Shown one piece after another: positions 7,491 through 15,598 of a stretch of DNA of 64,000 nucleotides (within the stretch, counting starts at the first letter, position 1; each line of letters opens with the position of its first letter). This stretch comes from Pseudomonas sp. RGM2987 (GTDB lineage: Bacteria > Pseudomonadota > Gammaproteobacteria > Pseudomonadales > Pseudomonadaceae). The position numbers and the translations under genes are program-made. Under the pieces are notes generated by a model. The model saw nothing but the letters and a program-made list of their open reading frames with translations. It ran no database searches and was not told the DNA's origin. The stretch lies in NCBI RefSeq assembly GCF_022952855.1, contig NZ_JALJDX010000222.1, forward strand, positions 62,001 through 126,000, read 5' to 3'.

Positions 7491-9146
7491 ATGTACTCCT
7501 TTCTCTTTCAAAGCCTGCGGGCACGCTTCGCCATCGTCGTGGCATTGGTCGTGCTCCTCCTCAGTTGTGTCTTTGGCGCCGTGATCGGCGAATCGTCCAT
7601 CTCCAGGCTCAAGGAGCAGACAGGTCGTCAGTTGAGCGAATACGCCTATTCGATGGTCGATCGCCTTGACCGCGACATGAGTAACCGTGCCAAAGCACTC
7701 ACCGTCCTTAGCAAGCTGAAGGCTTTGCAAGGTGCGGCCGATGCCGATCAGGCTCGGGCGCTGCTCAATCACCTCAGCGAGCAGTTTCCCAGTTACTCCT
7801 GGATCGGCCTGACCGATGCCCACGGCAAGGTGCTCGCTTCGACCGGTGGCCTGTTGCATGGCGCGGACATCTCCCAACGTCCGGTTTTCAGCAACGCCCG
7901 TGAGCAAACCTTCATCGGCGACGTGCACGAGGCGGTGATGCTCGCCAAGCTGCTGCCCAACCCGTCCGGTGAGGCGATGAAATTCGTCGACATCAGCATG
8001 CCGATCAAGAGCGACGCCGGCCAACTGACCGGTGTACTCGCGGCGCACCTCTCCTGGGAATGGGCCGCCGAGGTTGGACGCTCGTTGTTCGAGCCTCTGC
8101 AAAAACGCCTGCCTGGCCTTGAGTTCCTGGTAATTAGCAAAGACGGCACCGTGCTGCTGGGCCCCAAGGACATGATCGGCAAACCCGTTGGGGTCAGCCT
8201 GCATGCCGGCGGTGGACAGAGCTGGTCGGTGGATCGCTGGCAGGACGGCAATCTTTATCTGGCCGGTACGGCACAGAGCGTCGGCGTCGACGGATATCCG
8301 GGACTGGGCTGGACCGTGGTCACGCGTCAGCCGGCCGAGGTCGCCTTCGCCCAAGCCCATGCACTGCGCAACGAGATACTCATGTGGGGCGGCATTCTGT
8401 CCATCGTGTTCGCGGTCATCGGCTGGATTGTCGCCGGCATTCTCACGGGTCCCGTGAACACCATCGCCGACGCGGCTGCACGCCTTTCCGAGGGCGCCGA
8501 TGTGCGCATCCCACTGCTCAAAGGCGCCCGGGAAGTCGAAACACTCAGCGTCGCGATCCGTCACCTGGTGGACAGCCTAACCCGCAAAGGCGGTCAGTTG
8601 GCCCTAGTCGAGGGCATCGCGTACCGTGACGTCGTCACCGGCCTGCCCAACCGGGCGGCGCTGGACAAATACATCGAGGCGCTGGGCAGCGAGGCTCAAG
8701 ACTTACCTGAATTCGGCGTCTTGTGCCTGGACCTCGACGGTTTCAAGCCGGTCAACGATCGCTTCGGCCACGCCGTGGGCGATGACCTGCTGCGTGAAGT
8801 CGGCATCCGGCTCCTGGCCGCAGTGCGCGAGGGCGACATTGCCGTACGTCACGGGGGCGATGAGTTCGTGCTTCTGCTGCGCCTGCGGGCAGGCGAATCC
8901 TTGAGCAACCTGCAGAGCGCCGCCCAACGCATCATCGCCAAACTGGCAGAGCCGGTGGTACTGGCGGGAGAGCCGATCAAGATCGGCTGCAGCATCGGCG
9001 CAACGTTGTGGGCCGGTGGCGACTTTACTGCCGCGCTGGCCCAGGCCGATGCAGCGCTCTATCGGGCCAAGCGTGCCGGCAAGTCCAGGGCGATGTTTCA
9101 TGAGCCCTCGGGGTCCAAAACGCCAGGTATCGAAGCCGAGGCCTGA
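7491..9146 (+). CDS. Membrane diguanylate cyclase with periplasmic Cache sensor, HAMP and GGDEF
   Basis: The 551-aa protein has an N-terminal membrane helix (about 9-31) and a large periplasmic region with Cache/PDC features (SYSWIGLTDAHGKVLAST, then SRPVFSNA-like and DISMPIK segments). A second membrane helix (about 290-315), a HAMP-like linker and a C-terminal GGDEF domain follow. The active loop HGGDEF is intact. An RxxD inhibitory site (REGD) lies five residues before it, so product inhibition by c-di-GMP is expected. The enzyme makes c-di-GMP from two GTP in response to a small periplasmic ligand, which cannot be identified here. It is transcribed alone, with a 176-bp gap upstream that contains the hairpin ending the preceding operon. 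Confidence 0.9.
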   Translation: MYSFLFQSLRARFAIVVALVVLLLSCVFGAVIGESSISRLKEQTGRQLSEYAYSMVDRLDRDMSNRAKALTVLSKLKALQGAADADQARALLNHLSEQFPSYSWIGLTDAHGKVLASTGGLLHGADISQRPVFSNAREQTFIGDVHEAVMLAKLLPNPSGEAMKFVDISMPIKSDAGQLTGVLAAHLSWEWAAEVGRSLFEPLQKRLPGLEFLVISKDGTVLLGPKDMIGKPVGVSLHAGGGQSWSVDRWQDGNLYLAGTAQSVGVDGYPGLGWTVVTRQPAEVAFAQAHALRNEILMWGGILSIVFAVIGWIVAGILTGPVNTIADAAARLSEGADVRIPLLKGAREVETLSVAIRHLVDSLTRKGGQLALVEGIAYRDVVTGLPNRAALDKYIEALGSEAQDLPEFGVLCLDLDGFKPVNDRFGHAVGDDLLREVGIRLLAAVREGDIAVRHGGDEFVLLLRLRAGESLSNLQSAAQRIIAKLAEPVVLAGEPIKIGCSIGATLWAGGDFTAALAQADAALYRAKRAGKSRAMFHEPSGSKTPGIEAEA

Positions 9147-9187
9147 GGACCGTAGGGCATTGCTGACAAAATGAGCAAAGGTCGATG

Positions 9188-9206
9188 CCGGGTTGTCACA
9201 ACCCGG
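9188..9206. terminator. Perfect 8-bp hairpin between diguanylate cyclase and DUF1810 genes
   Basis: CCGGGTTG and CAACCCGG flank a 3-base loop 42 bp after the cyclase stop. A T-rich stretch (TTGTATTTT) follows at a distance of about 8 nt. It may terminate the cyclase transcript. Confidence 0.45.
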
Positions 9207-9248
9207 GATGCGCTTGTATTTTCAGCCTCGCAGTTGCATGGAGCCCCC

Positions 9249-9656
9249 ATGACCGAATCACTGGAACGCTTCGTCCAAGCCCAGGCATCGAGCTACGAAC
9301 AGGCGATACGGGAGCTTGAGCGTGGACGCAAAGAGAGCCACTGGATCTGGTTTGTGTTTCCCCAGCTACGTGGCCTGGGGGTCAGCGCAAACGCCACATA
9401 CTATGGCTTGCGGGATCTCCAGGAGGCGCGTGATTATCTGCAGCATCCAATTCTGGGGCCACGCCTGGAACGGGCAACCCATGCCGTTCTGGATTCGAAC
9501 ATCCCGCTGGAGCAACTGCTGGGGGGCCTCGACGCGCTGAAGTTTGCGTCCTGCATGACCCTGTTTTCGGTGGCTGCCGCTGACGGTTCGCTGTTCGCCC
9601 GAGCGCTGGAATCCAAGGTCAGCGTGGACACCCGGACCCTGGAGATGCTTGGCTGA
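9249..9656 (+). CDS. DUF1810 family protein
   Basis: The 135-aa product matches the DUF1810 pattern: LERFVQAQ at the N-terminus, then ELERGRKESHWIWFVFPQLRG, ARDYLQHPILGPRLE and a conserved central helix. ATG 9249 is chosen because GGAG lies about 6 nt upstream and the family begins here; the frame upstream (from 9171) has no family similarity. E. coli YbiA-type riboflavin-intermediate N-glycosidases are a different family, and I know no firmly established function for DUF1810. It stands alone between the cyclase and the hscC operon on the same strand. Confidence 0.85.
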   Translation: MTESLERFVQAQASSYEQAIRELERGRKESHWIWFVFPQLRGLGVSANATYYGLRDLQEARDYLQHPILGPRLERATHAVLDSNIPLEQLLGGLDALKFASCMTLFSVAAADGSLFARALESKVSVDTRTLEMLG

Positions 9657-9761
9657 TTCGCCGGGCAAAGATTTTCACAAATTCGCCGATACAGGCCTGA
9701 TAAGCTGCCCGGCTAGCAGGTAGAGCCAAGCAAAAAGTAACGATAGGGAGATTCAACGGAC

Positions 9762-11468
9762 ATGATTGTCGGCATTGACCTGGGTACCACCCATAGCCTG
9801 ATCGCGGTTTGGCGCGCCGGCGCGGCACAGTTGGTACCCAATGCGCTGGGCGAGTGGCTGACCCCCAGCGTGGTGGGCCTGGACGACGAAGGCCGGGTCA
9901 TGGTCGGTCGCGCGGCCCTGGAGCGGTTACAGACGCATCCGCAGCTGACCGCCTCGCTGTTCAAGCGATACATGGGCAGCTCGCGCGTCACCACCCTTGG
10001 CAATCGTGAGTTTCGTGCCGAAGAGCTCTCGGCGATGGTGCTGCGCAGCTTGCGCGAGGACGCCGAACGGCATTTCGGCGAACCAGTGGAAGAAGCAGTG
10101 ATCAGCGTCCCGGCCTATTTCAGCGATGCCCAGCGCAAGGCCACGCGGATTGCCGGTGAACTGGCGGGGTTCAAGGTCGAGCGACTGATCAACGAACCCA
10201 CCGCGGCCGCCCTCGCCTATGGCTTGCATCAGCGTGACAACGCCAGCACCTTCCTGGTATTCGACCTTGGCGGCGGGACCTTCGATGTGTCCATCCTGGA
10301 ACTGTTCGAGGGCGTAATGGAAGTGCGTGCCAGTGCCGGCGACAACTACCTGGGCGGGGAGGATTTCGACACGTTGCTGCTCCAGGATTTCGTCGCCGCT
10401 CAGGCCGCCAGCAGCGAAGGCCCGCTGGCCCTGGGCGACGCGCAGCTTTATGGGCGACTGCGGCGTGAGGCCGAGCGTGTGCGTAAAACCCTGGGCCATG
10501 ACTCCAGCGCGACCTTCTCGGTACGCCAGGGCGAGCGTGAATGGCATCGGCAATACACCCAGGCGGCGCTGACCGAGCTTTATGCCCCCCTGTTTGCCCG
10601 GCTTCGAGCCCCCATCGAGACCGCCTTGCGCGATGCCCGGATCCGCGCCAGCGAACTGGACGAAGTGCTGCTGGTGGGCGGCACCACCCGCATGCCGCTG
10701 GTGCGCAAGCTGGCGGCCAGTCTGTTTGGACGCTTTCCTTCGATCCAGCTCAACCCCGACGAAGCCGTGGCACTGGGCGCAGCGGTGCAAGCGGGCTTGA
10801 AGAGCCGTGACGCGGCGCTCGAAGAAGTGGTCATGACTGACGTCTGTCCCTATTCCATGGGCATCGAGATCGCCGTCGAATACGGCGGTGCGCTCGAAAA
10901 CGGCCACTACCTGCCAATCATCGAACGCAACTGCGTGGTGCCGGTGAGCAAGGTCAAGCGCGTGTACACCCTCAAGGACCAGCAAAAGGTCGTGCTGCTG
11001 AAGGTCTACCAGGGTGAAAGCCGGCGGATCAACGAAAACATTCTCCTGGGCGAACTGGAGATTGCCGTGCCGCCGATGCCCGCCGGGGAAGTCAGTATCG
11101 ACGTGCGTTTCACCTACGACACCAACGGTCTGCTGGAAGCCGATGCGCAGATCGTCCAGACCGGGGAACGGCGCAACCTGGTGATCGCCAACAATGCCGG
11201 CGTGCTGGACAGCGAGGAGATTGGGCAGCGTCTCAAGGCCCTGCAAGCGTTGAAGATCCATCCCCGGGACGAGCAACCCAACACCTTGCTGATCGCCCGG
11301 CTGGAGCGCCTGTACCAGGAAAGCCGCGGCGACCTGCGCCAGCAGCTCGATGAGATGGCCACCCGCTTCGCCCGGATGCTCGAGACACAGGAGCTGCATG
11401 ACATCCGCGAGTTGCGCATGCACATCAGCGCTCAACTCGACGGGCTGGAAGAAGGTGTCTGGCGATGA
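9762..11468 (+). CDS. hscC: Hsp70-family chaperone HscC
   Basis: The 568-aa protein has the whole Hsp70 ATPase fold: phosphate-1 loop GIDLGTTHSLIAVW, SVPAYFSDAQRKAT, the connect region INEPTAAALAYGL, phosphate-2 loop DLGGGTFDVS and the adenosine motif GGTTRMPLVRKL. The substrate-binding part is short: the beta-sandwich (about 375-490) is followed by only a small helical tail, as in HscC and unlike the ~640-residue DnaK. HscC-type Hsp70s work with specialised J-proteins. The next gene, overlapping by 4 bp (ATGA), encodes such a J-protein, which supports a dedicated pair. HscC of E. coli has been linked to sigma-70 and stress responses; the client here is unknown. Confidence 0.92.
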   Translation: MIVGIDLGTTHSLIAVWRAGAAQLVPNALGEWLTPSVVGLDDEGRVMVGRAALERLQTHPQLTASLFKRYMGSSRVTTLGNREFRAEELSAMVLRSLREDAERHFGEPVEEAVISVPAYFSDAQRKATRIAGELAGFKVERLINEPTAAALAYGLHQRDNASTFLVFDLGGGTFDVSILELFEGVMEVRASAGDNYLGGEDFDTLLLQDFVAAQAASSEGPLALGDAQLYGRLRREAERVRKTLGHDSSATFSVRQGEREWHRQYTQAALTELYAPLFARLRAPIETALRDARIRASELDEVLLVGGTTRMPLVRKLAASLFGRFPSIQLNPDEAVALGAAVQAGLKSRDAALEEVVMTDVCPYSMGIEIAVEYGGALENGHYLPIIERNCVVPVSKVKRVYTLKDQQKVVLLKVYQGESRRINENILLGELEIAVPPMPAGEVSIDVRFTYDTNGLLEADAQIVQTGERRNLVIANNAGVLDSEEIGQRLKALQALKIHPRDEQPNTLLIARLERLYQESRGDLRQQLDEMATRFARMLETQELHDIRELRMHISAQLDGLEEGVWR

Positions 11469-13129
11469 GCTGCTGGGAGGTCCTGGGCCTGCCGGCGGAC
11501 GCCGACAAACGCAGCATCAAGCGCCAGTATGCGAACCTGCTCAAACAGCATCGACCGGACGAAGACCCCGAGGGTTTCCAGCGCCTGCGCGAAGCCTATG
11601 AGCAGGCCCTGGCATGGGCCGATTGGCAACAGGAGGTGGTGGTCGAGGCTGACGGACCGATTCCCGTCGACTGGCTTGAAACGCAGCCCGCGGCCCCGCA
11701 CCCAGAACCCAGGCCAGCAGAACCGCAGGGCCCGTCGCCGAGCCAACGCCTGGCCATGCAATGCCTGGAGGGGATCAGCGCTGCCAACCTCGCCGAGCGC
11801 GTAGCGCAAGCGCGCCTCTACGGATACGAGCAGGACTTCGAGCACGGCCTGCTCAGACACTGCCTGGCGCAGGAAGATGCCTACGCACTGGCGCAAGCAG
11901 CTATCAGCCAGTTGCATTGGTTGACGCCGTGGCAGCGAGAGGACCTGCCCGTCGGCGCCACCGAGCAATTGCGCAACCAGCTCATGGAGCTGGCGTGGTC
12001 GCGCCTGACCGAAGCCTGGCACGACAGCCAACGCTTTCTCGACCTGGCCCGACAGCTCGGTGCCAGCCCCTGGCTGCAGACACTCGATGCCCGGCAGTGG
12101 CTGAACCAATGCCTGGCCATGGCCTTGCTACAGACACCGCGTTGGTCAGAGGAGTTGTTCGACGCGATCTGCGCGCAACAGGGTTGGAAGCAGACCGGCC
12201 ATCACAGCCCCTGCCCCGAACCCTGGTGGAGTCAATTGCTCGCCCGCAGCCATTGCGCAACATTCCTTGAGCAGCAGGCGCGCCTCGCAACCACCACCGA
12301 CGGCAGCGACTCCAAGGCCGCCCGAATGCTATTTGGCGGGCTCGACGAAGACGCCCGGGTGCGCTTGAGCATGACCTTCAGCGCCGAGGACTGGGCAGCT
12401 TGCGAGGCGTTGTACCGCACGGTTGAGATCCGCCACCCACATCTGCTTGAAGAACTTCCTGAGCTGGCCCCGGACAACTGGCGCCCGCTGCGCCGACAGA
12501 CGCCGATCATGGCCGTGCCGCTGGCGATCCTGGGCACTTCGGCCTGCATGAGCTGGTTCTTCGAATATCGACTCGGTGGCTCGTTCTTCAGCAGCGTGCT
12601 CGACATGCTCATGCGGGCGTTGCTCCTGGGTGTGGTCGCCTGGGGGCTCAACGCCTTCTGCAAGGTGTTGAGTCGCGGTGCCTGGCGCCTCGACCAGTCG
12701 CTCCACGCTCGCTTCGGTCAATGGCTGAGTTTGCGCCGGCCCGCGCCATTGCCGATCCGCGAGAGTCTCTGGGTCGGGTTGCTCGGTGGGCTCATCTACC
12801 TGGCGGGAGGTATTCTCGCCGCAGGGACGTACTTTGGCATCCTCGGTGCCCTGGCAGTCCTGAGCCGGCGAAGGACCTCCAGACGCGGCCCGTCTGTGTT
12901 CGCCCGGCTCTATGAGCACGTCCCTGGCGACGTGCTCATCGGCCTGTTCCTGGGCATGCTCGTGCCCCTTGTTCTATTGGGTAATGCCCTGGCCAACAAC
13001 GGCGCCCTTGCCGTAAACCAGGGCCTCCAGGCCTGGCCGCAGCGAACCTGCGTCGCCCGCCAGTCGACGCCCCCGCCCTGCCCTTCGGAACTGTCCACGA
13101 TCCAGTGGCATAGCACGAGCCAACCATGA
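11465..13129 (+). CDS. Membrane J-domain co-chaperone partner of HscC, with altered HPD motif
   Basis: The 554-aa protein starts with a J-domain-like segment (SCWEVLGLPADADKRSIKRQYANLL, ending REAYEQAL). In place of the canonical HPD loop it reads KQHRPDEDPEGF, so the residue before Pro-Asp is Arg and a His lies one position earlier. The middle (about 90-330) is helical and alpha-solenoid-like. The last third has about four membrane helices (near 345-365, 375-400, 430-460 and 480-505). The start overlaps the hscC stop by 4 bp and the stop overlaps the next start by 4 bp, so the three proteins are translationally coupled. Tethering of HscC to the inner membrane is a reasonable inference. Confidence 0.8.
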   Translation: MSCWEVLGLPADADKRSIKRQYANLLKQHRPDEDPEGFQRLREAYEQALAWADWQQEVVVEADGPIPVDWLETQPAAPHPEPRPAEPQGPSPSQRLAMQCLEGISAANLAERVAQARLYGYEQDFEHGLLRHCLAQEDAYALAQAAISQLHWLTPWQREDLPVGATEQLRNQLMELAWSRLTEAWHDSQRFLDLARQLGASPWLQTLDARQWLNQCLAMALLQTPRWSEELFDAICAQQGWKQTGHHSPCPEPWWSQLLARSHCATFLEQQARLATTTDGSDSKAARMLFGGLDEDARVRLSMTFSAEDWAACEALYRTVEIRHPHLLEELPELAPDNWRPLRRQTPIMAVPLAILGTSACMSWFFEYRLGGSFFSSVLDMLMRALLLGVVAWGLNAFCKVLSRGAWRLDQSLHARFGQWLSLRRPAPLPIRESLWVGLLGGLIYLAGGILAAGTYFGILGALAVLSRRRTSRRGPSVFARLYEHVPGDVLIGLFLGMLVPLVLLGNALANNGALAVNQGLQAWPQRTCVARQSTPPPCPSELSTIQWHSTSQP

Positions 13130-14079
13130 TCAGCACCCGAGCCTTTTTCACCGCCGTTGTCGTCCTGCTGACGATGAGCTGGATGGTCCTGCGCTTGTCC
13201 GCCCCCGACACCGATCCGGATACGCTTTCACGCTGGACCGCGGTCCAGGACATCAACACGTGCCTGATCGATGGCGCCGAGCTGCTGGACGAGCGTTATG
13301 TCAGTTATCGCACCCTGGTTTCCCAACCCAGGGAAAAATGGCCATTTGGCTGGATCTTCCCCGGCTTCGGCATGGGCTCGGGCGATCTCATCCGAGCGCA
13401 GAACGCCCAACCTTCGCCCTGTAAACCCTGGCTCAGCCATCCTGATCCTGGCCTCAGTGCCCTGGCCAGGAACTACGTCCAGGCCTATAACCACCTGCGC
13501 CCGGACTCGCTGGCTGTCGAACGGTGGATGGCAGAACGGCCGGTCGATCGAGATGAGCGGGGCCTGGAGCCACTCGACCGGACCTTTACCGCGCATCTGC
13601 AGGACGTCCGCGCCCAGGCAATACCGTTGCGTCAGGCACTGGAACAGCCGCAACTGCAGGTTCGGGGAGAGCAACTGGCGGCCATCGAAAAGCGTTTGGG
13701 GCGCGATCAGCATTGGTACACGCTGCGCTTCATGATCGATGCCCGCGAGACCATCAATGCCCTGGATGCCATGACCGCAGGCACACCTTTGACCCAAAAA
13801 CAGTTGCTCGCCATGCAACAAACCCTGGCGGCCACCTGGACGGACGCCGACTCCGCCATACAGGCGCTACCCCGCCTACGCTCCGCCAACGGCGGCCCGC
13901 CCGTATGGAGCAAAATCAGCCTTGCTGCCAAGGAATGGATCGCCACCCTGGAACGCTTGCAGCGACACTGGGCGGCAAGAGCCGATGCCGCGCAACTGAA
14001 CCAGGACCTTGCGGCTGCACAGGCTGGGTACGATGAGTTGCGCAGGCGCTATAACGCTGCGGTGCAGGGGCAGTATTGA
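13126..14079 (+). CDS. DUF3829-like membrane-anchored protein of the hscC operon
   Basis: The 317-aa protein has one N-terminal membrane helix (about residues 6-25, FFTAVVVLLTMSWMVL). The rest is a soluble, helix-rich domain, probably periplasmic, with a C-terminal coiled-coil-like stretch (HWAARADAAQLNQDLAAAQAGYDELRR). The overall pattern recalls DUF3829/YiiG-like proteins, but I cannot confirm the family by eye. ATG 13126 overlaps the stop of the J-protein gene, making it the third cistron of the hscC operon. It may act on the outer face of the membrane in the same process; no function is known. Confidence 0.65.
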   Translation: MISTRAFFTAVVVLLTMSWMVLRLSAPDTDPDTLSRWTAVQDINTCLIDGAELLDERYVSYRTLVSQPREKWPFGWIFPGFGMGSGDLIRAQNAQPSPCKPWLSHPDPGLSALARNYVQAYNHLRPDSLAVERWMAERPVDRDERGLEPLDRTFTAHLQDVRAQAIPLRQALEQPQLQVRGEQLAAIEKRLGRDQHWYTLRFMIDARETINALDAMTAGTPLTQKQLLAMQQTLAATWTDADSAIQALPRLRSANGGPPVWSKISLAAKEWIATLERLQRHWAARADAAQLNQDLAAAQAGYDELRRRYNAAVQGQY

Positions 14080-14263
14080 TCAGCCGGATTTACCATTTGG
14101 ATGAACATTCCGGCTCCTTCCATGAGCGTGCCAAGGCATTACTGCCGCAGGTGTACTCGGTTGAAAGAAAGCTTGGGGGTGACCCACCACAAACCGGCCC
14201 CTTCGGAGAGTCACTATCGGGTCAATATCGAGACAATGGGACTACCGCAAAGGCCATTACATG

Positions 14264-14764
14264 TCAGAGCGCAAGCACGAAACGGCACTCGCCTCTGGAC
14301 GTATTGCCGTTGGATAGCTGCTCAGGCACGAACCCGCACCGCTCAACGACCTTTCTCGAACCCGCGTTGCCCTGATACACATACGCCACCAACTGTGTCA
14401 GCCCCCAGCGCTTGCGCGCTTCTTCGATCAGACGCTTCAAGGCCAGCGTTGCCAACCCCTGCCCGCAGACGCCTTGATCTATCCGGTAGCCCACTTCCGC
14501 CGAGCCCTGCGGTGAGTTGATGCTTTTCAGGTTTGCCCGACCGACGATTCTTTCGCGGCAATCCTCGATCACAAACGGGTGCCAGGTCTGGGCGGCGAAA
14601 TCAGCCAGGTAGCTTTCGATATGCTCTGTGACGCCTTCAAGCGAATAGAACGAAGGGTCCCGAGGGTCGATGTGGGATTCGAACCAGGTGCGGTTATCGG
14701 CTTCGAATGCCAGTAGTGCTTGGGCATCGGTCAATTTCAATTCGCGAATATTGATGGGTTGCAC
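14264..14764 (-). CDS. GNAT family N-acetyltransferase (RimJ/RimL-like)
   Basis: The 166-aa product has the RimJ/RimL-type GNAT layout: VQPINIRELKLTDAQALLAFE at the start, VGYRIDQGVCGQGLATLALKRLIEEA (motif A, acetyl-CoA pyrophosphate loop with QGLAT) and VYQGNAGSRKVVERCGF (motif B). GTG 14764 is chosen as start because AAGGAGAGG lies 6 nt upstream. The 184 bp between the hscC operon and this convergent gene hold nothing I recognise. The acceptor may be a protein alpha-amine or a small amine. Confidence 0.88.
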   Translation of the reverse strand: MQPINIRELKLTDAQALLAFEADNRTWFESHIDPRDPSFYSLEGVTEHIESYLADFAAQTWHPFVIEDCRERIVGRANLKSINSPQGSAEVGYRIDQGVCGQGLATLALKRLIEEARKRWGLTQLVAYVYQGNAGSRKVVERCGFVPEQLSNGNTSRGECRFVLAL

Positions 14765-14840
14765 TGATGACCTCTCCTTGGGTTCCGGTGGCAATCGTAA
14801 GGGCGAATGTGGGTTATGGAAACAGTCGGCATCTCATCGG

Positions 14841-15495
14841 CTGATCCACCGCCATCGCGAGCAAGCCCGCTCCCACAGGGGGTTTGGGGCGGATGCGGAA
14901 TCTGTATGCACACCCAGATCACTGTGGGAGCGAGCCTGCTCGCGATGGCGGTGGGTCAGCCAAGCAGATGTTGATTGGACCGCCGCTTTCGCGGGTAAAC
15001 CCGCTCCCACAGGGGGGTTGTGGCGGATGCGGAATCTGTATGCACACCCAGATCACTGTAGGAGCGGGCTTGCTCGCGAAGGCGGTGGGTCAGCTGAGCA
15101 GATGTTGAATGGACCGTCGCTTTCGCGGGTAAACCCGCTCCCACAGGGGGTTTGTGGCGGGTACAGAGTTTGTATGCACATCAAGATCATTGTGGGAGCG
15201 GGCTTGCTCGCGAAGGCGGTGGGTCAGCCAAGAAGATGTTGCATGGACCGCCGCTTTCGCGGGTAAACCCGCTCCCACAGGGGGGTTGTGGCAGGTGCAG
15301 AGTTTGTATGCACATCAAGATCATTGTGGGAGCGGGCTTGCTCGCGAAGGCGGTGGGTCAGCCAAGCAGATGTTGAATGGACCGCCGCTTTCGCGGGTAA
15401 ACCCGCTCCCACAGGGGGTTTGTGGCGGATGCGGAATTTGGATACAGACCATGATCACTGTGGGAGCGAGCCTGCTCGCGATGGCGGTGGGTCAG
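14841..15495. repeat. Tandem REP array with exact 134-bp period
   Basis: The motif CCCGCTCCCACAG starts at 14866, 15000, 15134, 15268 and 15402, each exactly 134 bp apart. Each unit pairs an inverted REP (GGGAGCGGGCTTGCTCGCGA) with a second, related palindrome (TTTCGCGGGTAAACCCGCTCC) and a spacer with only scattered substitutions. The outermost elements (14841-14878 and 15458-15495) are inverted copies of one another and carry ATGGCGGTGG in place of AAGGCGGTGG. Short frames reading through it (MGAGLPAKA-type peptides) are repeat artefacts, not genes. The array fills most of the gene-free stretch 14765-15598. Confidence 0.95.
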
Positions 15496-15510
15496 AGTCA
15501 GCCATAACGA

Positions 15511-15544
15511 AAAATGCCCCGTACCTTTCGATACGGGGCATTTT
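15511..15544. terminator. Bidirectional rho-independent terminator
   Basis: A 13-bp stem, AAAATGCCCCGTA / TACGGGGCATTTT, with an 8-nt loop has A-runs on one side and T-runs on the other. It therefore looks functional in both directions. It lies 55 bp downstream of the minus-strand spermidine operon and next to the REP array. Confidence 0.9.
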
Positions 15545-15598
15545 TTCTGCGGTTTGCCAGGTCTTCACGCTGACGGCAAACCGTTCGGCGTCAACTTA

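Noticed and set aside
9927..11435. 502-aa minus-strand open frame opposite hscC
   Set aside because: Shadow of a strongly conserved Hsp70 gene; no recognisable domain.
14080..14263. Short frames after the hscC operon
   Set aside because: No start with RBS and no similarity; the 184-bp gap between convergent genes is treated as non-coding.
14841..15495. Possible CRISPR array
   Set aside because: Units are 134 bp and mostly conserved, with palindromic REPs in two orientations; there are no unique 30-40 bp spacers and no cas genes.
14870..15510. Small proteins encoded by the REP array (MGAGLPAKA and SLWERACSR-type frames)
   Set aside because: Frames exist on both strands in every unit because the repeat lacks stops; no RBS.
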